Shown here piece by piece: positions 54,897-63,175 of a stretch of 64,000 nucleotides of DNA; position 1 is the stretch's first letter, and each line of letters opens with the position of its first letter. Position numbers and translations under genes: made by a program. Under the pieces are notes generated by a model. The model was given only the letters and a program-made list of their open reading frames with translations, was not told the DNA's origin and did no database searches. The stretch covers positions 558,001 to 622,000 of the forward strand of contig NZ_FMBM01000001.1 of assembly GCF_900094735.1 (NCBI RefSeq), in the 5' to 3' direction. The stretch comes from Saliniramus fredricksonii. Its GTDB lineage: Bacteria > Pseudomonadota > Alphaproteobacteria > Rhizobiales > Beijerinckiaceae.

Positions 54897-55748
54897 TCAT
54901 CGTAACGTTACCCCCCGGATCCGTTCCGAGCGGCGGCGCAGCAGCTCGATCGTGGTGAGCAGCGCGATCGACAGCGCCACGAGAATTGTCGCCACGGCGA
55001 GAATCGTCGGGCTGATCTGCTCGCGGATACCCGACCACATCTCGCGCGGGATGGTGCGCTGCTCGACGCCGGCGACGAAGAGCACGATCACGATCTCGTC
55101 GAAAGAGGTGATGAAGGCAAACAGCGCGCCCGAGATCACGCCGGGCAGGATCAGCGGCATGGTGATCTTGAAGAAGGCGTAACTGGGCGAGGCGCCGAGA
55201 TTCGAGGCCGCCCGCGTGAGGGAATGGTCGAACCCGACCAGCGTCGCCGTCACCGTGATCACCACGAAGGGTGTGCCGAGCGCAGTATGGGCCAGAATCA
55301 CGCCGGGGAAGGTCTGGGCCAGACCGATCGAGGAGAAGAAGAAGAACATCCCCGCCGCCGAAATGATCAGCGGCACGATCATCGGGGAAATCAGGATCCC
55401 CATGATCAGCCCCTTGTAGGGCATGTGCGGACGGCTGAGCCCCAGCGCGGCCAGGGTGCCGAGCGTCGTCGCCAGAATGGTGGAGGCGATGCCGATGAGG
55501 AAGGAGTTCTGGATCGAGCGCATCCAGCTCTCCGAGGTGAACAGATCCTCGTACCAGCGCAGGGAATAGCCCGCCGGGTCGAAGGTCAGCATCTCGCGCG
55601 AGAACGTGAAATAGGGCTGCGAATTGAAACTCAGCGGGACCATGATGATGATCGGCGCGATCAGGAAGAAGAAGATCAGACCGCAGATGACCCGGAACGT
55701 GTAGTACCAGATGCGCTCGCCGCGCGTGGCGTAGGAGGGCAGTGCCAT
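54897..55748 (-). CDS. ABC transporter permease, polyamine type (PotC-like)
   Basis: A 283-residue permease with six transmembrane helices and the EAA loop RAASNLGASPSYAFFKITMPLI that docks the ATPase. The order with a second permease, a binding protein and an ATPase in one minus-strand run places it in the PotABCD-type importer family. The start at 55748 is 15 bases after the upstream permease. Substrate specificity lies in the binding protein; it is likely a polyamine or related cation but unproven. Confidence 0.88.
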   Translation of the reverse strand: MALPSYATRGERIWYYTFRVICGLIFFFLIAPIIIMVPLSFNSQPYFTFSREMLTFDPAGYSLRWYEDLFTSESWMRSIQNSFLIGIASTILATTLGTLAALGLSRPHMPYKGLIMGILISPMIVPLIISAAGMFFFFSSIGLAQTFPGVILAHTALGTPFVVITVTATLVGFDHSLTRAASNLGASPSYAFFKITMPLILPGVISGALFAFITSFDEIVIVLFVAGVEQRTIPREMWSGIREQISPTILAVATILVALSIALLTTIELLRRRSERIRGVTLR

Positions 55749-55762
55749 GGCTTCGTCTCCCC

Positions 55763-57058
55763 TCAGCCGAGTTTCAGGTTGTCGGCGCCGACAAGGCGGT
55801 TATAGGCCCAGTAGAGCACCAGAACGCCGAGCAGCAGAATCGTCCCGAGTGCGGCCGCGAGGCCCCAGTTCAGTGATTGCTGCATGTGTCGCGCAATCTC
55901 GTTCGAGATCATCCGGCCCGACTGGCCGCCGACGAGGGCGGGGGTGATGTAGTAGCCGATCGAGATGATGAAGACGAGCACCGCGCCGGCACCGATTCCC
56001 GGCAGCGTCTGGGGCAGATAGACCTTGCGGAACGCCGTGAATGGCGTGGCCCCGAGGCTCTTGGCCGCGCGCATGTAGGAGGGCGGGATCGTGCGCATCA
56101 CCGAATAGAGCGGCAGCACCATGAACGGCAGCAGGATATGCGTCATCGCGATGATGGTGCCGAACATGTTGTACATCAGGGAGAATCGCCCGTCCTCACC
56201 AATGATGCCGACGGCAATCAGCGATTCGTTGATCACTCCCTGCTGCTGCAGGAGCACGATCCAGGCCGTGGTGCGCACCAGCAGTGAGGTCCAGAACGGC
56301 AACAGGACGAAGATCATCAAGAGGTTCGAATAGCGCATCGGCAGGATCGACATGTAATAGGCGATCGGAAAGCCGAGCAGAATCGTCAGCACCGTGATCG
56401 TGATCGACAGTCCCAGCGTGCGGATATAGAGATCCGTGTAGATCCGCCGGTTTTCGTCGCGCAGCTCGATTTCGCCCTCGTCATTGAACTGACGGTCGAG
56501 CGCGGCGACGTAATAGGCGCTCGTCAGCGGTCGACCCTCGCGCTCGATCACGCGCCAGAGCGCGACATCGCCCCAAAGCCGGTGCGAATCGAGGAAGGCT
56601 TCCTTGTAAGGCGGTTCAAAATCGGGAACCTTGCGCACAGTGCGTGCGACAGCGCCGCGGGCAGCGGACAATTCATAATTCAGGCGCACGCCGAGCGGCC
56701 CGGAAAACTGATCGCGGCGCGGACGTTCCATGTCACGGCGAAAATCGGCGGCGAGGGCGGCATAGACCTCTTCGCCGGGAAGCTCTTCGCCATCCCACCC
56801 CTGAAGCGCCTCGAGCGTCTGCGGTAGCGCGTTGACGACCTGCGGGTTGTCGACGCTGCGCCACATCATCTGACCAATGGGGAAGATGAAGACGACGAGA
56901 AGGAAAAGCAGCAGCGGCAAGACCAGAGCGAGGGCCATCAGCTTGCGCTGGCGCTCGGCCCGTTTCAGGCTCAGCTTGAGAGGGACGCCATCCGCCGTGA
57001 CCATCTGGCCGGAAGCATCCTGCATCAGATCGGCATTTCCTGCATCAGCCTGTGCCAT
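55763..57058 (-). CDS. ABC transporter permease, polyamine type (PotB-like), with long periplasmic insert
   Basis: The product is 431 residues, against about 280-300 in PotB. The first transmembrane helix (LMALALVLPLLLFLLVVFIFP) is followed by about 125 residues of hydrophilic, Arg/Glu-rich sequence before the second (IRTLGLSITITVLTILLGFPI), and the remaining permease core and EAA loop (RAAKSLGATPFTAFRKVYLP) are normal. ATG 57058 has GGAG nine bases upstream; ATG 57082 is an alternative. It sits downstream of the binding-protein gene, behind a strong hairpin. Confidence 0.88.
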   Translation of the reverse strand: MAQADAGNADLMQDASGQMVTADGVPLKLSLKRAERQRKLMALALVLPLLLFLLVVFIFPIGQMMWRSVDNPQVVNALPQTLEALQGWDGEELPGEEVYAALAADFRRDMERPRRDQFSGPLGVRLNYELSAARGAVARTVRKVPDFEPPYKEAFLDSHRLWGDVALWRVIEREGRPLTSAYYVAALDRQFNDEGEIELRDENRRIYTDLYIRTLGLSITITVLTILLGFPIAYYMSILPMRYSNLLMIFVLLPFWTSLLVRTTAWIVLLQQQGVINESLIAVGIIGEDGRFSLMYNMFGTIIAMTHILLPFMVLPLYSVMRTIPPSYMRAAKSLGATPFTAFRKVYLPQTLPGIGAGAVLVFIISIGYYITPALVGGQSGRMISNEIARHMQQSLNWGLAAALGTILLLGVLVLYWAYNRLVGADNLKLG

Positions 57059-57112
57059 GCATCTCGTCTCCACCGGTCGCATTCATGCGTGCGATCACGC
57101 TTGTTCTTGATG

Positions 57113-57138
57113 GGTGGGGGCGCGCGAACGCCCCCACC
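57113..57138 (-). promoter_or_regulatory. strong stem-loop between binding protein and permease genes
   Basis: GGTGGGGGCG and CGCCCCCACC form a 10-bp perfect stem with a six-base loop. It lies 25 bases past the binding-protein stop. Such structures downstream of periplasmic binding-protein genes commonly protect the upstream mRNA or attenuate the permeases, giving an excess of binding protein. Confidence 0.75.
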
Positions 57139-57163
57139 TGAAAGTCGGATCGGGCGACAAGCC

Positions 57164-58270
57164 TTACTGGAGCATCCAGTTGGCGAAACGCTCGCGCAGC
57201 TCATCGCCGTAATCGGTCCAGAAATCGTTATCGAGAACGATCGGCGAATAGTAGTTGTCCGGATTGGTCGGCATGTGCTCGTTCATGTCGATCCCGAGAT
57301 CGGCATGCTCGCCCACGAGAGGTGCGGAAGACGCACGCGCCGGGCCGTAGGAGATGAACTTGGCCTGATCCGCCAGACGCTGCGTGTCGGTGGCGTAATA
57401 GAGATAGTCCATCACGGCATCGACGTTATCGCCGTCAGCCGGAACCACCCAGCCGTCCCACTCGACGATCTGGCCGTCCCAGATAATGTCGAAAGGCTGG
57501 CCCTCGACCTGCGCGGCATTGAAGATACGGCCATTATAACCGGTCGCCATCACGACTTCCTCGTCAGCGAGGAGCTGGGGAGCCTGGGCACCCTCGGTCC
57601 AGAAGACGATGTGTTCCTTGATGGTGTCGAGCTTGGCGAAGGCGCGGTCCTGGCCCTCCGGCGTGGCGAGCACGTCATAGATATCCTCCGGCGCAACGCC
57701 ATCGGCATAGAGTGCCCATTCGAGGTTCGTGCCCGGACGATCCTGCAGCGCGCGGCGGCCCGGATAGTTCTCGACATCAAACAGCGCCTCGATCGCATCG
57801 GGCTGCGCGTCTTCGGGGAACAGGTCGGTGTTATAGGCGAGAATCGTGGAATACACGATCTGCGGGATGAAGCACTCACCCAGCGAGCCCGGGAGGAAAT
57901 CCTCGCTGGCAGGGGTGCCGTCCGGTGCCGGGGCAAGCATTTCGTCGTGATCGATCGGCAGGATGATACCTTCGTCGCAGGCGAGCTGCGCGTCGGAAGG
58001 CAGCATGTCGACGAGATCCCAGGTCACGTTGCCGGCCTGGGACTGGGCACGAAGACCCGCCAATGCATTGGCCGAACCGTCATCATTGATGATCTCGACA
58101 TTCGGATTTTCTTCCATATAGGGCTCGTGATAGGCGCGCACCTGGCTCTCGGTATAGGCGCCGCCCCAGGAGACGATGGTGAGGTTGACCGGCTCCTGCG
58201 CATATGCACCCGCCGAGATCGCCGCCGCAGCGACGCCGCCGGCAAGAATCGAAAGTTTCTTCATGGACAT
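57164..58270 (-). CDS. ABC transporter substrate-binding protein, polyamine type (PotD/PotF-like)
   Basis: The 368-residue product starts with a signal peptide (KKLSILAGGVAAAAISAGAYA) and is then a type II periplasmic binding protein with VNLTIVSWGGAYTESQVRAY and WDLVDMLPSDAQLACDEG, matching the extracellular solute-binding family of spermidine/putrescine transporters. The ligand is not proven by sequence. ATG 58270 has GGAG seven bases upstream. A leader hairpin lies at 58296-58316. The gene follows the ATPase gene by 157 bases. Confidence 0.88.
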   Translation of the reverse strand: MSMKKLSILAGGVAAAAISAGAYAQEPVNLTIVSWGGAYTESQVRAYHEPYMEENPNVEIINDDGSANALAGLRAQSQAGNVTWDLVDMLPSDAQLACDEGIILPIDHDEMLAPAPDGTPASEDFLPGSLGECFIPQIVYSTILAYNTDLFPEDAQPDAIEALFDVENYPGRRALQDRPGTNLEWALYADGVAPEDIYDVLATPEGQDRAFAKLDTIKEHIVFWTEGAQAPQLLADEEVVMATGYNGRIFNAAQVEGQPFDIIWDGQIVEWDGWVVPADGDNVDAVMDYLYYATDTQRLADQAKFISYGPARASSAPLVGEHADLGIDMNEHMPTNPDNYYSPIVLDNDFWTDYGDELRERFANWMLQ

Positions 58271-58295
58271 ACAGTTTCTCCCAGTCCTGTGTTGG

Positions 58296-58316
58296 GGAGC
58301 GCTTCAGGAGCGCTCC
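58296..58316 (-). promoter_or_regulatory. hairpin in the binding-protein leader
   Basis: GGAGCGC and GCGCTCC form a 7-bp perfect stem with a seven-base loop, 26 bases upstream of the start. Lying between two genes, it may be a processing site or an attenuator after the ATPase gene. Confidence 0.5.
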
Positions 58317-58427
58317 GCGCCGGTACGGCAGTCATCCGCCATCCGGCCTTCCTTGCGGGGCCACGCGAAAGACGCGGGCCGCCTGCCGAGCGGACCCGAC
58401 GGGCCCGCCTGATCCGCCGCGCGCGCA

Positions 58428-59546
58428 TCAAGCATCCAGCGCGCGGCAATCCTGCGTGATCCAGCCGATACGCACCTTCGCACCACGCGCCAGATCGGGG
58501 CTGTGCGAGGAATTCGGCACCTTGACGATGAACTCGTCATTGCCGCAGACCTTCACCCGGGTGCGGATATGGTCGCCGAGATAGATCAGCTCACGCACCT
58601 CGGCCTCGAAGACGTTGTCGAGATCGGCGCTGCCCTCCGGCGCGATCACCACGCGCTCGGGACGCAGCGACAGCGTCGTGCGATCCCCCACTGCGCCGAC
58701 ATTGACCCTGAGCGCGGTAACCTTGTCGCCATTGTCGAGCACGACCTTGCAGGTATCCCCGTCGATCGCCTCGACCTTGCCCATGAGCTTGTTGTTTTCG
58801 CCGATGAAGGCGGCGACGAAGGCGTTTTCCGGGCGCTCGTAGAGAGCCGGCGGTGATGCCAGCTGCTGCACCACGCCGTCATTGAAGACCGCGATGCGGT
58901 TCGACATGGTCAATGCCTCGGTCTGGTCATGGGTGACATAGACCACGGTGACGCCGAGCTGGTCGTGGATATGCTTGATCTCGTATTGCATCTGCTCGCG
59001 CAGGTTCTTGTCGAGCGCACCGAGCGGCTCGTCCATCAGGACGAGCTCCGGCTCGAAGACCAGCGCACGGGCCACGGCAACACGCTGCTGCTGGCCACCC
59101 GAGAGCTGCGCCGGCATGCGCGCGCCGAAATCCGAGAGCTCGACCATGTCGAGGGCGCGTTGCACCCGCGCTTCGACATCCGCCTTGCCCATCTTGCGAA
59201 CCCGCAGCGGGAAGGCCAGGTTTTCCGCCACCGTCATATGCGGGAAAAGCGCATAATTCTGGAACACCATGCCGATGCCGCGCTTGTGCGGGGCGACATT
59301 GTCGATGCGCTGGCCGTCGAGCCGGATCTCGCCAAAGGTCGCGGATTCGAAGCCCGCGAGCATCATCAGACACGTCGTCTTTCCCGAACCAGACGGCCCG
59401 AGCATCGTGAGAAACTCACCGCGCGCAATGTCGAGGTTGAGATTTTTGACGACGAGTGTCTCGCCATCATAGCTTTTCTGCACGTTGTCAAAGCAGACGT
59501 GACCCGAACCAGTCACTCCGTCAGCAGTTTTCAGCACTGTGGACAC
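58428..59546 (-). CDS. ABC transporter ATP-binding protein, polyamine type (PotA-like)
   Basis: The 372-residue ATPase has Walker A GPSGSGKTTCL, signature LSGGQQQR, Walker B LVLMDEPLGALD, and switch His in VYVTHDQTEA, followed by the TOBE/OB regulatory domain (about residues 280-372; SLRPERVVIAPEG). It is first in the operon; ATPase, binding protein and two permeases follow in that order. GTG 59546 opens the frame, but GTG 59537 is better spaced from the AGGGAG ribosome site and may be the real start. Confidence 0.92.
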   Translation of the reverse strand: MSTVLKTADGVTGSGHVCFDNVQKSYDGETLVVKNLNLDIARGEFLTMLGPSGSGKTTCLMMLAGFESATFGEIRLDGQRIDNVAPHKRGIGMVFQNYALFPHMTVAENLAFPLRVRKMGKADVEARVQRALDMVELSDFGARMPAQLSGGQQQRVAVARALVFEPELVLMDEPLGALDKNLREQMQYEIKHIHDQLGVTVVYVTHDQTEALTMSNRIAVFNDGVVQQLASPPALYERPENAFVAAFIGENNKLMGKVEAIDGDTCKVVLDNGDKVTALRVNVGAVGDRTTLSLRPERVVIAPEGSADLDNVFEAEVRELIYLGDHIRTRVKVCGNDEFIVKVPNSSHSPDLARGAKVRIGWITQDCRALDA

Positions 59547-59943
59547 GCTCCCTCTGTTGCCCGACCAATCGAAAACCGGGCTGCGCGTTTCTTGGCCTTA
59601 TCCTTCACGATCCTCTTCTTTCCCGCAACCCCCGAATTCGATTTTCTTCACCGCAACGTCACACGGGCGCCATGATTCGGCCCTGCATTCCGGCATGCTC
59701 GAAAAACAGGCAAATCCATAAATTGCTGAAAATTATCACAAAATCCGAAACCTTCGGCGCCCCACCGGCTTCCGCACGGGCAGTCTGCCGCACCCGACCC
59801 GATGTGCAATTTCGCGGATGATTGCACTGCGTTTACGGTTTCGTGCTATAGGCTGCGCCGCGCGCGGCTTGCGGCTCGCAGTGCCGGCGTCAGGTGCGCG
59901 GCGCAGCCGGAAGCGAGACAACGAGACCAGAACGGAAGTGACG
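59547..59943. other. 397-bp divergent intergenic region (transporter operon / hisZ)
   Basis: It separates the divergent transporter ATPase and hisZ genes. It is less GC-rich than its surroundings, particularly 59700-59760. No family-matching frame or strong palindrome is visible. The hisZ frame is open up to 59818, but its HisZ-like sequence starts only at 59944. Promoters for both directions must lie here; I could not assign -35/-10 elements with confidence. Confidence 0.55.
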
Positions 59944-61110
59944 ATGTCCGAACAGATACGCGCCGGCGACATGCTGATGGCGCTGTTTACCGGCGCCGGT
60001 TACACGGCGATCGAGCCGCCGGTCCTGCAACCGGCGGAACTGTTTCTCGACCTCTCCGGCGAAGAGATGCGCCGACGCATGTTCGTGACCCTCGACGCCA
60101 ACGGCAACGAATTGTGCCTGCGGCCCGAATATACCATTCCCGTCTGCCGCGCGCATCTCGCCGCGTCACCCACCGACGCGGCCCCGGCGCAATATTGCTA
60201 TCGTGGCCCGGTCTTTCGCCTGCGTGCGGGAGAGACCGGAGAGTTCCAGCAGGCCGGGGTGGAATCGATCGGACGCCGGGACATCGCCGCCACCGACGCG
60301 GAAATGCTCGGTCTTGCGACCGAGGCGCTCGACCGTCTGGGCATCGCACCGCAACGGATTGCCCTGGGCGATGTCGGCCTGCTCGAAGCTCTGCTCACGG
60401 TCCTCGACATACCCGCCGCCGCCAGGGCCCGGCTGATGCGCGCCATCGTCGCCGGCGAGGGTCCCGCCGCACTCGCGGAGCCTGAGGAAACGGATGAGGC
60501 CGAGAGCGGCGCGATGCGGCATGCGGGCCTGCTCGCCGCACTCGCCGGGCAGGATCCGGAAGCGGCACGCGCCTTCGTCGAGGACGTGCTCTCGATCGCC
60601 GGCATCACCTCCGTCGGCGGGCGCAGCGCCGGGGATATCGCCCGGCGCTTCCTCGCCCGCGCCGGTCGCCATGGCGGCGATATCGCCCCCGAAGCCCGGG
60701 CCGTGCTGCGGCGCTATCTCGCCATTGCCGGCAATCCGGATGCGGCGGCTGCGCAAATACGCGCGCTCGCCGCCGATGCGGGACTCGCCATGGATTGTGC
60801 ACTCGATCTGTTCGAAGAGCGCAACGGTTTCCTGGCCGCGCACGGGATCGATCCTGCGCAACTCGGCTTTCGCGCCGATTTCGCGCGTAATCTCGATTAT
60901 TATACCGGGTTCATCTTCGATATCGCAGCCGATCCCGACCCGGCGGCCAGACCGCTCGTCGGTGGCGGTCGCTACGACCGGCTGGCGCGCCATCTCGATC
61001 CCTGGCAGTCGCTGCCGGCGATCGGCTGCGCGTTCTGGCTCGATCGCATCGCCGCCTGCCGTGCCGGCACTGCTGCGGTCGACGCATCCGTTCAGGGAGA
61101 GACAGCATGA
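59944..61110 (+). CDS. hisZ: ATP phosphoribosyltransferase regulatory subunit HisZ
   Basis: HisZ is a catalytically inactive histidyl-tRNA synthetase paralogue that activates HisG. The 388-residue product has class II synthetase-like motifs (NELCLRPEYTIPVCRAHL, QYCYRGPVFRLR, GEFQQAGVESIG, ARNLDYYTGFIFDI, VGGGRYDRLARHL) but lacks the synthetase anticodon-binding domain. GGAAGTG precedes ATG 59944. It overlaps hisG by four bases. The histidyl-tRNA synthetase gene hisS, usually adjacent, is not here. Confidence 0.94.
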   Translation: MSEQIRAGDMLMALFTGAGYTAIEPPVLQPAELFLDLSGEEMRRRMFVTLDANGNELCLRPEYTIPVCRAHLAASPTDAAPAQYCYRGPVFRLRAGETGEFQQAGVESIGRRDIAATDAEMLGLATEALDRLGIAPQRIALGDVGLLEALLTVLDIPAAARARLMRAIVAGEGPAALAEPEETDEAESGAMRHAGLLAALAGQDPEAARAFVEDVLSIAGITSVGGRSAGDIARRFLARAGRHGGDIAPEARAVLRRYLAIAGNPDAAAAQIRALAADAGLAMDCALDLFEERNGFLAAHGIDPAQLGFRADFARNLDYYTGFIFDIAADPDPAARPLVGGGRYDRLARHLDPWQSLPAIGCAFWLDRIAACRAGTAAVDASVQGETA

Positions 61111-62084
61111 GTGCCGCACCGCTCGTCATCGCCGTGCCTTCCAAGGGACGGCTGCAGGAAAACGCCACGGCGTTCTTCGCCCGCGCCGGTCTCGAATTCG
61201 CCAAGGCGCGCGGTTCGCGCGGTTATCGCGGCACGGTCAAGGGCATGCCGGAGGTGGAAATCGCCTTTCTCTCGGCCTCCGAAATCGTCGGCCATCTGGT
61301 CCGCGGCGAGGTGCATTTCGGCATCACCGGTGAGGATCTGATCCGCGAGCAGGCGTCTGATGCCGATAACGACATCGCGCTGATCACGCCGCTCGGTTTC
61401 GGCCACGCCAATGTTGTCGTCGCCGCGCCGCAGGCGTGGATCGACGTCTCGGGCATGGCCGATCTGGATGAGGTCGCTGTCGATCTGCGCAGCCGCCAGG
61501 GCCGCAAGATGCGCGTCGCCACCAAATACGTGAACCTGACCCGCAGCTTTTTTGCTCGCCACGGCATCGCCGATTATCGCATCGTCGAATCACTGGGTGC
61601 CACGGAGGGCACACCGGCCTCCGGGGCGGCGGAGATCATCGTCGATATCACCACCACCGGCGCGACGCTTGCCGCGAATGCGCTCAAGGTGCTCGATGAC
61701 GGGGTGATCCTGCGTTCACAGGCCAATCTCGCCGCCTCACTGCGCGCCCCCTGGAGCGAAGCCGCGCGGGCGGCGGCGCGCGCCGTCCTGACCCGGATCG
61801 CGGCGCAGGAGGAAGCCCGCCGGGTGCGCGAGGTCCGCACGCTGGTGCCGCAGGAACGGCGCGCCGCCGTTGCCGCCGCAGCGAATGCCTTCGAGGCGCA
61901 TCTGCTTTCGGCACCTGATGCCGCCGAACTGGTGATGCATTGCGAGGTCGGGCACGTCTTCGCCGTCACCGATGCCCTGGCAGCCGCCGGCGCGCGCGAC
62001 ATGACCGTGCGCAGCCTCGACTATGTCTTTCGCGCGCATAATCCGCTCCAGGCCCGCCTCGACAAGCGACTCCCGGTACTCTGA
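61107..62084 (+). CDS. hisG: ATP phosphoribosyltransferase HisG (HisZ-dependent)
   Basis: HisG joins PRPP and ATP in the first step of histidine synthesis. The product has the family core: VPSKGRLQE, RVATKYVNLTRSFF, and the PRPP motif DITTTGATLAANALKVL. At 325 residues it is about 100 longer than the short HisZ-dependent forms. The C-terminal part (from about residue 220) is helical and not the standard ACT-like regulatory domain; similar lengths are known in Bradyrhizobium relatives. Pairing with HisZ argues for the short-form mechanism. Confidence 0.93.
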   Translation: MSAAPLVIAVPSKGRLQENATAFFARAGLEFAKARGSRGYRGTVKGMPEVEIAFLSASEIVGHLVRGEVHFGITGEDLIREQASDADNDIALITPLGFGHANVVVAAPQAWIDVSGMADLDEVAVDLRSRQGRKMRVATKYVNLTRSFFARHGIADYRIVESLGATEGTPASGAAEIIVDITTTGATLAANALKVLDDGVILRSQANLAASLRAPWSEAARAAARAVLTRIAAQEEARRVREVRTLVPQERRAAVAAAANAFEAHLLSAPDAAELVMHCEVGHVFAVTDALAAAGARDMTVRSLDYVFRAHNPLQARLDKRLPVL

Positions 62085-62114
62085 CCACCGCGCGGCTGAC
62101 CAGTTCCCGGCAAG

Positions 62115-62144
62115 AAAAAGGCCGCTCCGGGGGAAGGAGCGGCC
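62115..62144 (-). terminator. intrinsic terminator on the minus strand
   Basis: GGCCGCTCC (62120-62128) and GGAGCGGCC (62136-62144) form a 9-bp perfect stem with a seven-base loop. On the minus strand it is followed by TTTTTC. It ends the transcript of the unknown gene at 62249 and, without a T-run, may also slow transcription from hisG. Confidence 0.85.
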
Positions 62145-62248
62145 TCGACAGGGCGATGATCAGATCGGGGGAAGCGATCACCGCTTGGGGAAGAGAAGCC
62201 CGCATGTCGCGACCTTCATGCAGGTTACGGCAATCTCATCAGCGCGGA

Positions 62249-63076
62249 TCACACGGAATCGGGAAAAATCGCAAGGGCGCCAAAAAACGCGGAAGCGCCG
62301 GCTGTCGAGATTTCGGCGGGAAGCGGCATCGCCCGGGACACCCTGACTTCCGGCATCAGCGGAGCCGGAACGTCGAAGCCCTCACGGGCGGGAGCGGCGG
62401 TCTTCGCAGTCATGGCGTAACCGGCGCTGATGCCGACAAGCAGCGCCGTCATCAGCAGCATCCGCATGCGATTGTCGTTGGCCGCCTTGTCGTCGCGGGG
62501 AAAGGGTTGAGCCGGCGTGAAAGCCTGCAGATCCGTACCGCCGACGGGGATGATCGCGCCGGAGGGAATCGCCGGCAACACGTTTGCCGCGCCGCGTTCA
62601 TGCGCAATGTCGGTTGCGGCCCGACGCTGCGGCAACTGCCCACGTGCCCTGGCGAGCGCACGGGCCTGTCGCGCCAGACGCCATGCCCGCCGTGTCGCAT
62701 CTTCACCGGGATGAGCATCCTCGCCGCCGCCATCGGCCTGTGCCTGGACCGCGCGCGCCATCGCCGCAGCGGCCATTTCGCGCGCACCCAGGGCAAGCAC
62801 GCAATCGGCATCATCCGTTTGCAAGACGTCTGCGGCCGCTTGCGGAGTGCCTGCGGCCGCTTGCGAAGTGCCTGCGGCCGCTTGCGAAGTGCCTGCGGCC
62901 GCTTGCGAAGTGCCTGCGGCCGATCCCAACGGCGGGAATGACCCGCCCGGGGGGATCCCCCGCGTCCCGCTCAGATCGAGCGTCAGCCACCCGACCTGCG
63001 AGATGGCCCGCTCATCGATGGCAATGCTGTGCCTTTTGGCATTCTCTCCGGAATCCGGCGTCGAATCGGCAATCAC
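62249..63076 (-). CDS. membrane protein of unknown function with 21-bp repeat array
   Basis: I do not recognise this protein of about 275 residues. The visible parts are an N-terminal region, an in-frame repeat of AAGTSQA units, an Ala/Arg-rich stretch, and a single transmembrane helix near the C-terminus (MRMLLMTALLVGISAGYAM). GTG 63076 is my choice; TTG 63100 would place the start inside a perfect CtrA-type box. Neither has a strong ribosome site. Third-position GC and the terminator at its end support a real gene. Confidence 0.6.
   Translation of the reverse strand: MIADSTPDSGENAKRHSIAIDERAISQVGWLTLDLSGTRGIPPGGSFPPLGSAAGTSQAAAGTSQAAAGTSQAAAGTPQAAADVLQTDDADCVLALGAREMAAAAMARAVQAQADGGGEDAHPGEDATRRAWRLARQARALARARGQLPQRRAATDIAHERGAANVLPAIPSGAIIPVGGTDLQAFTPAQPFPRDDKAANDNRMRMLLMTALLVGISAGYAMTAKTAAPAREGFDVPAPLMPEVRVSRAMPLPAEISTAGASAFFGALAIFPDSV
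62839..62922 (-). repeat. in-frame 21-bp minisatellite, four units
   Basis: Four head-to-tail 21-bp units (CTTGCGAAGTGCCTGCGGCC plus one base), the first with one substitution, encode the heptapeptide AAGTSQA or close variants on the minus strand. The period keeps the frame. It lies in the N-terminal third of the unknown gene. Confidence 0.92.
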
Positions 63077-63092
63077 CCGCGCACCCGTAAGG

Positions 63093-63107
63093 TTAATCAA
63101 GCGTTAA
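63093..63107 (-). promoter_or_regulatory. perfect CtrA-type site
   Basis: TTAA-TCAAGCG-TTAA matches the TTAA-N7-TTAA consensus exactly. It overlaps the earliest possible start of the unknown gene at 62249-63076. A related element TTAA-N6-TTAA lies at 63162-63175. Confidence 0.6.
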
Positions 63108-63161
63108 CGCGGACTATGCGCAGATCGTCGCATCTGCGCCAGTCGCGATTGCCGATTATGG

Positions 63162-63175
63162 TTAACGGGCGTTAA
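63162..63175 (-). promoter_or_regulatory. second TTAA-pair element (N6)
   Basis: TTAA-CGGGCG-TTAA, spaced by six rather than seven, lies 55 bases upstream of the perfect site and overlaps the stop codon of the UPF0173 gene. It could be a weaker CtrA site or chance. Confidence 0.3.
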
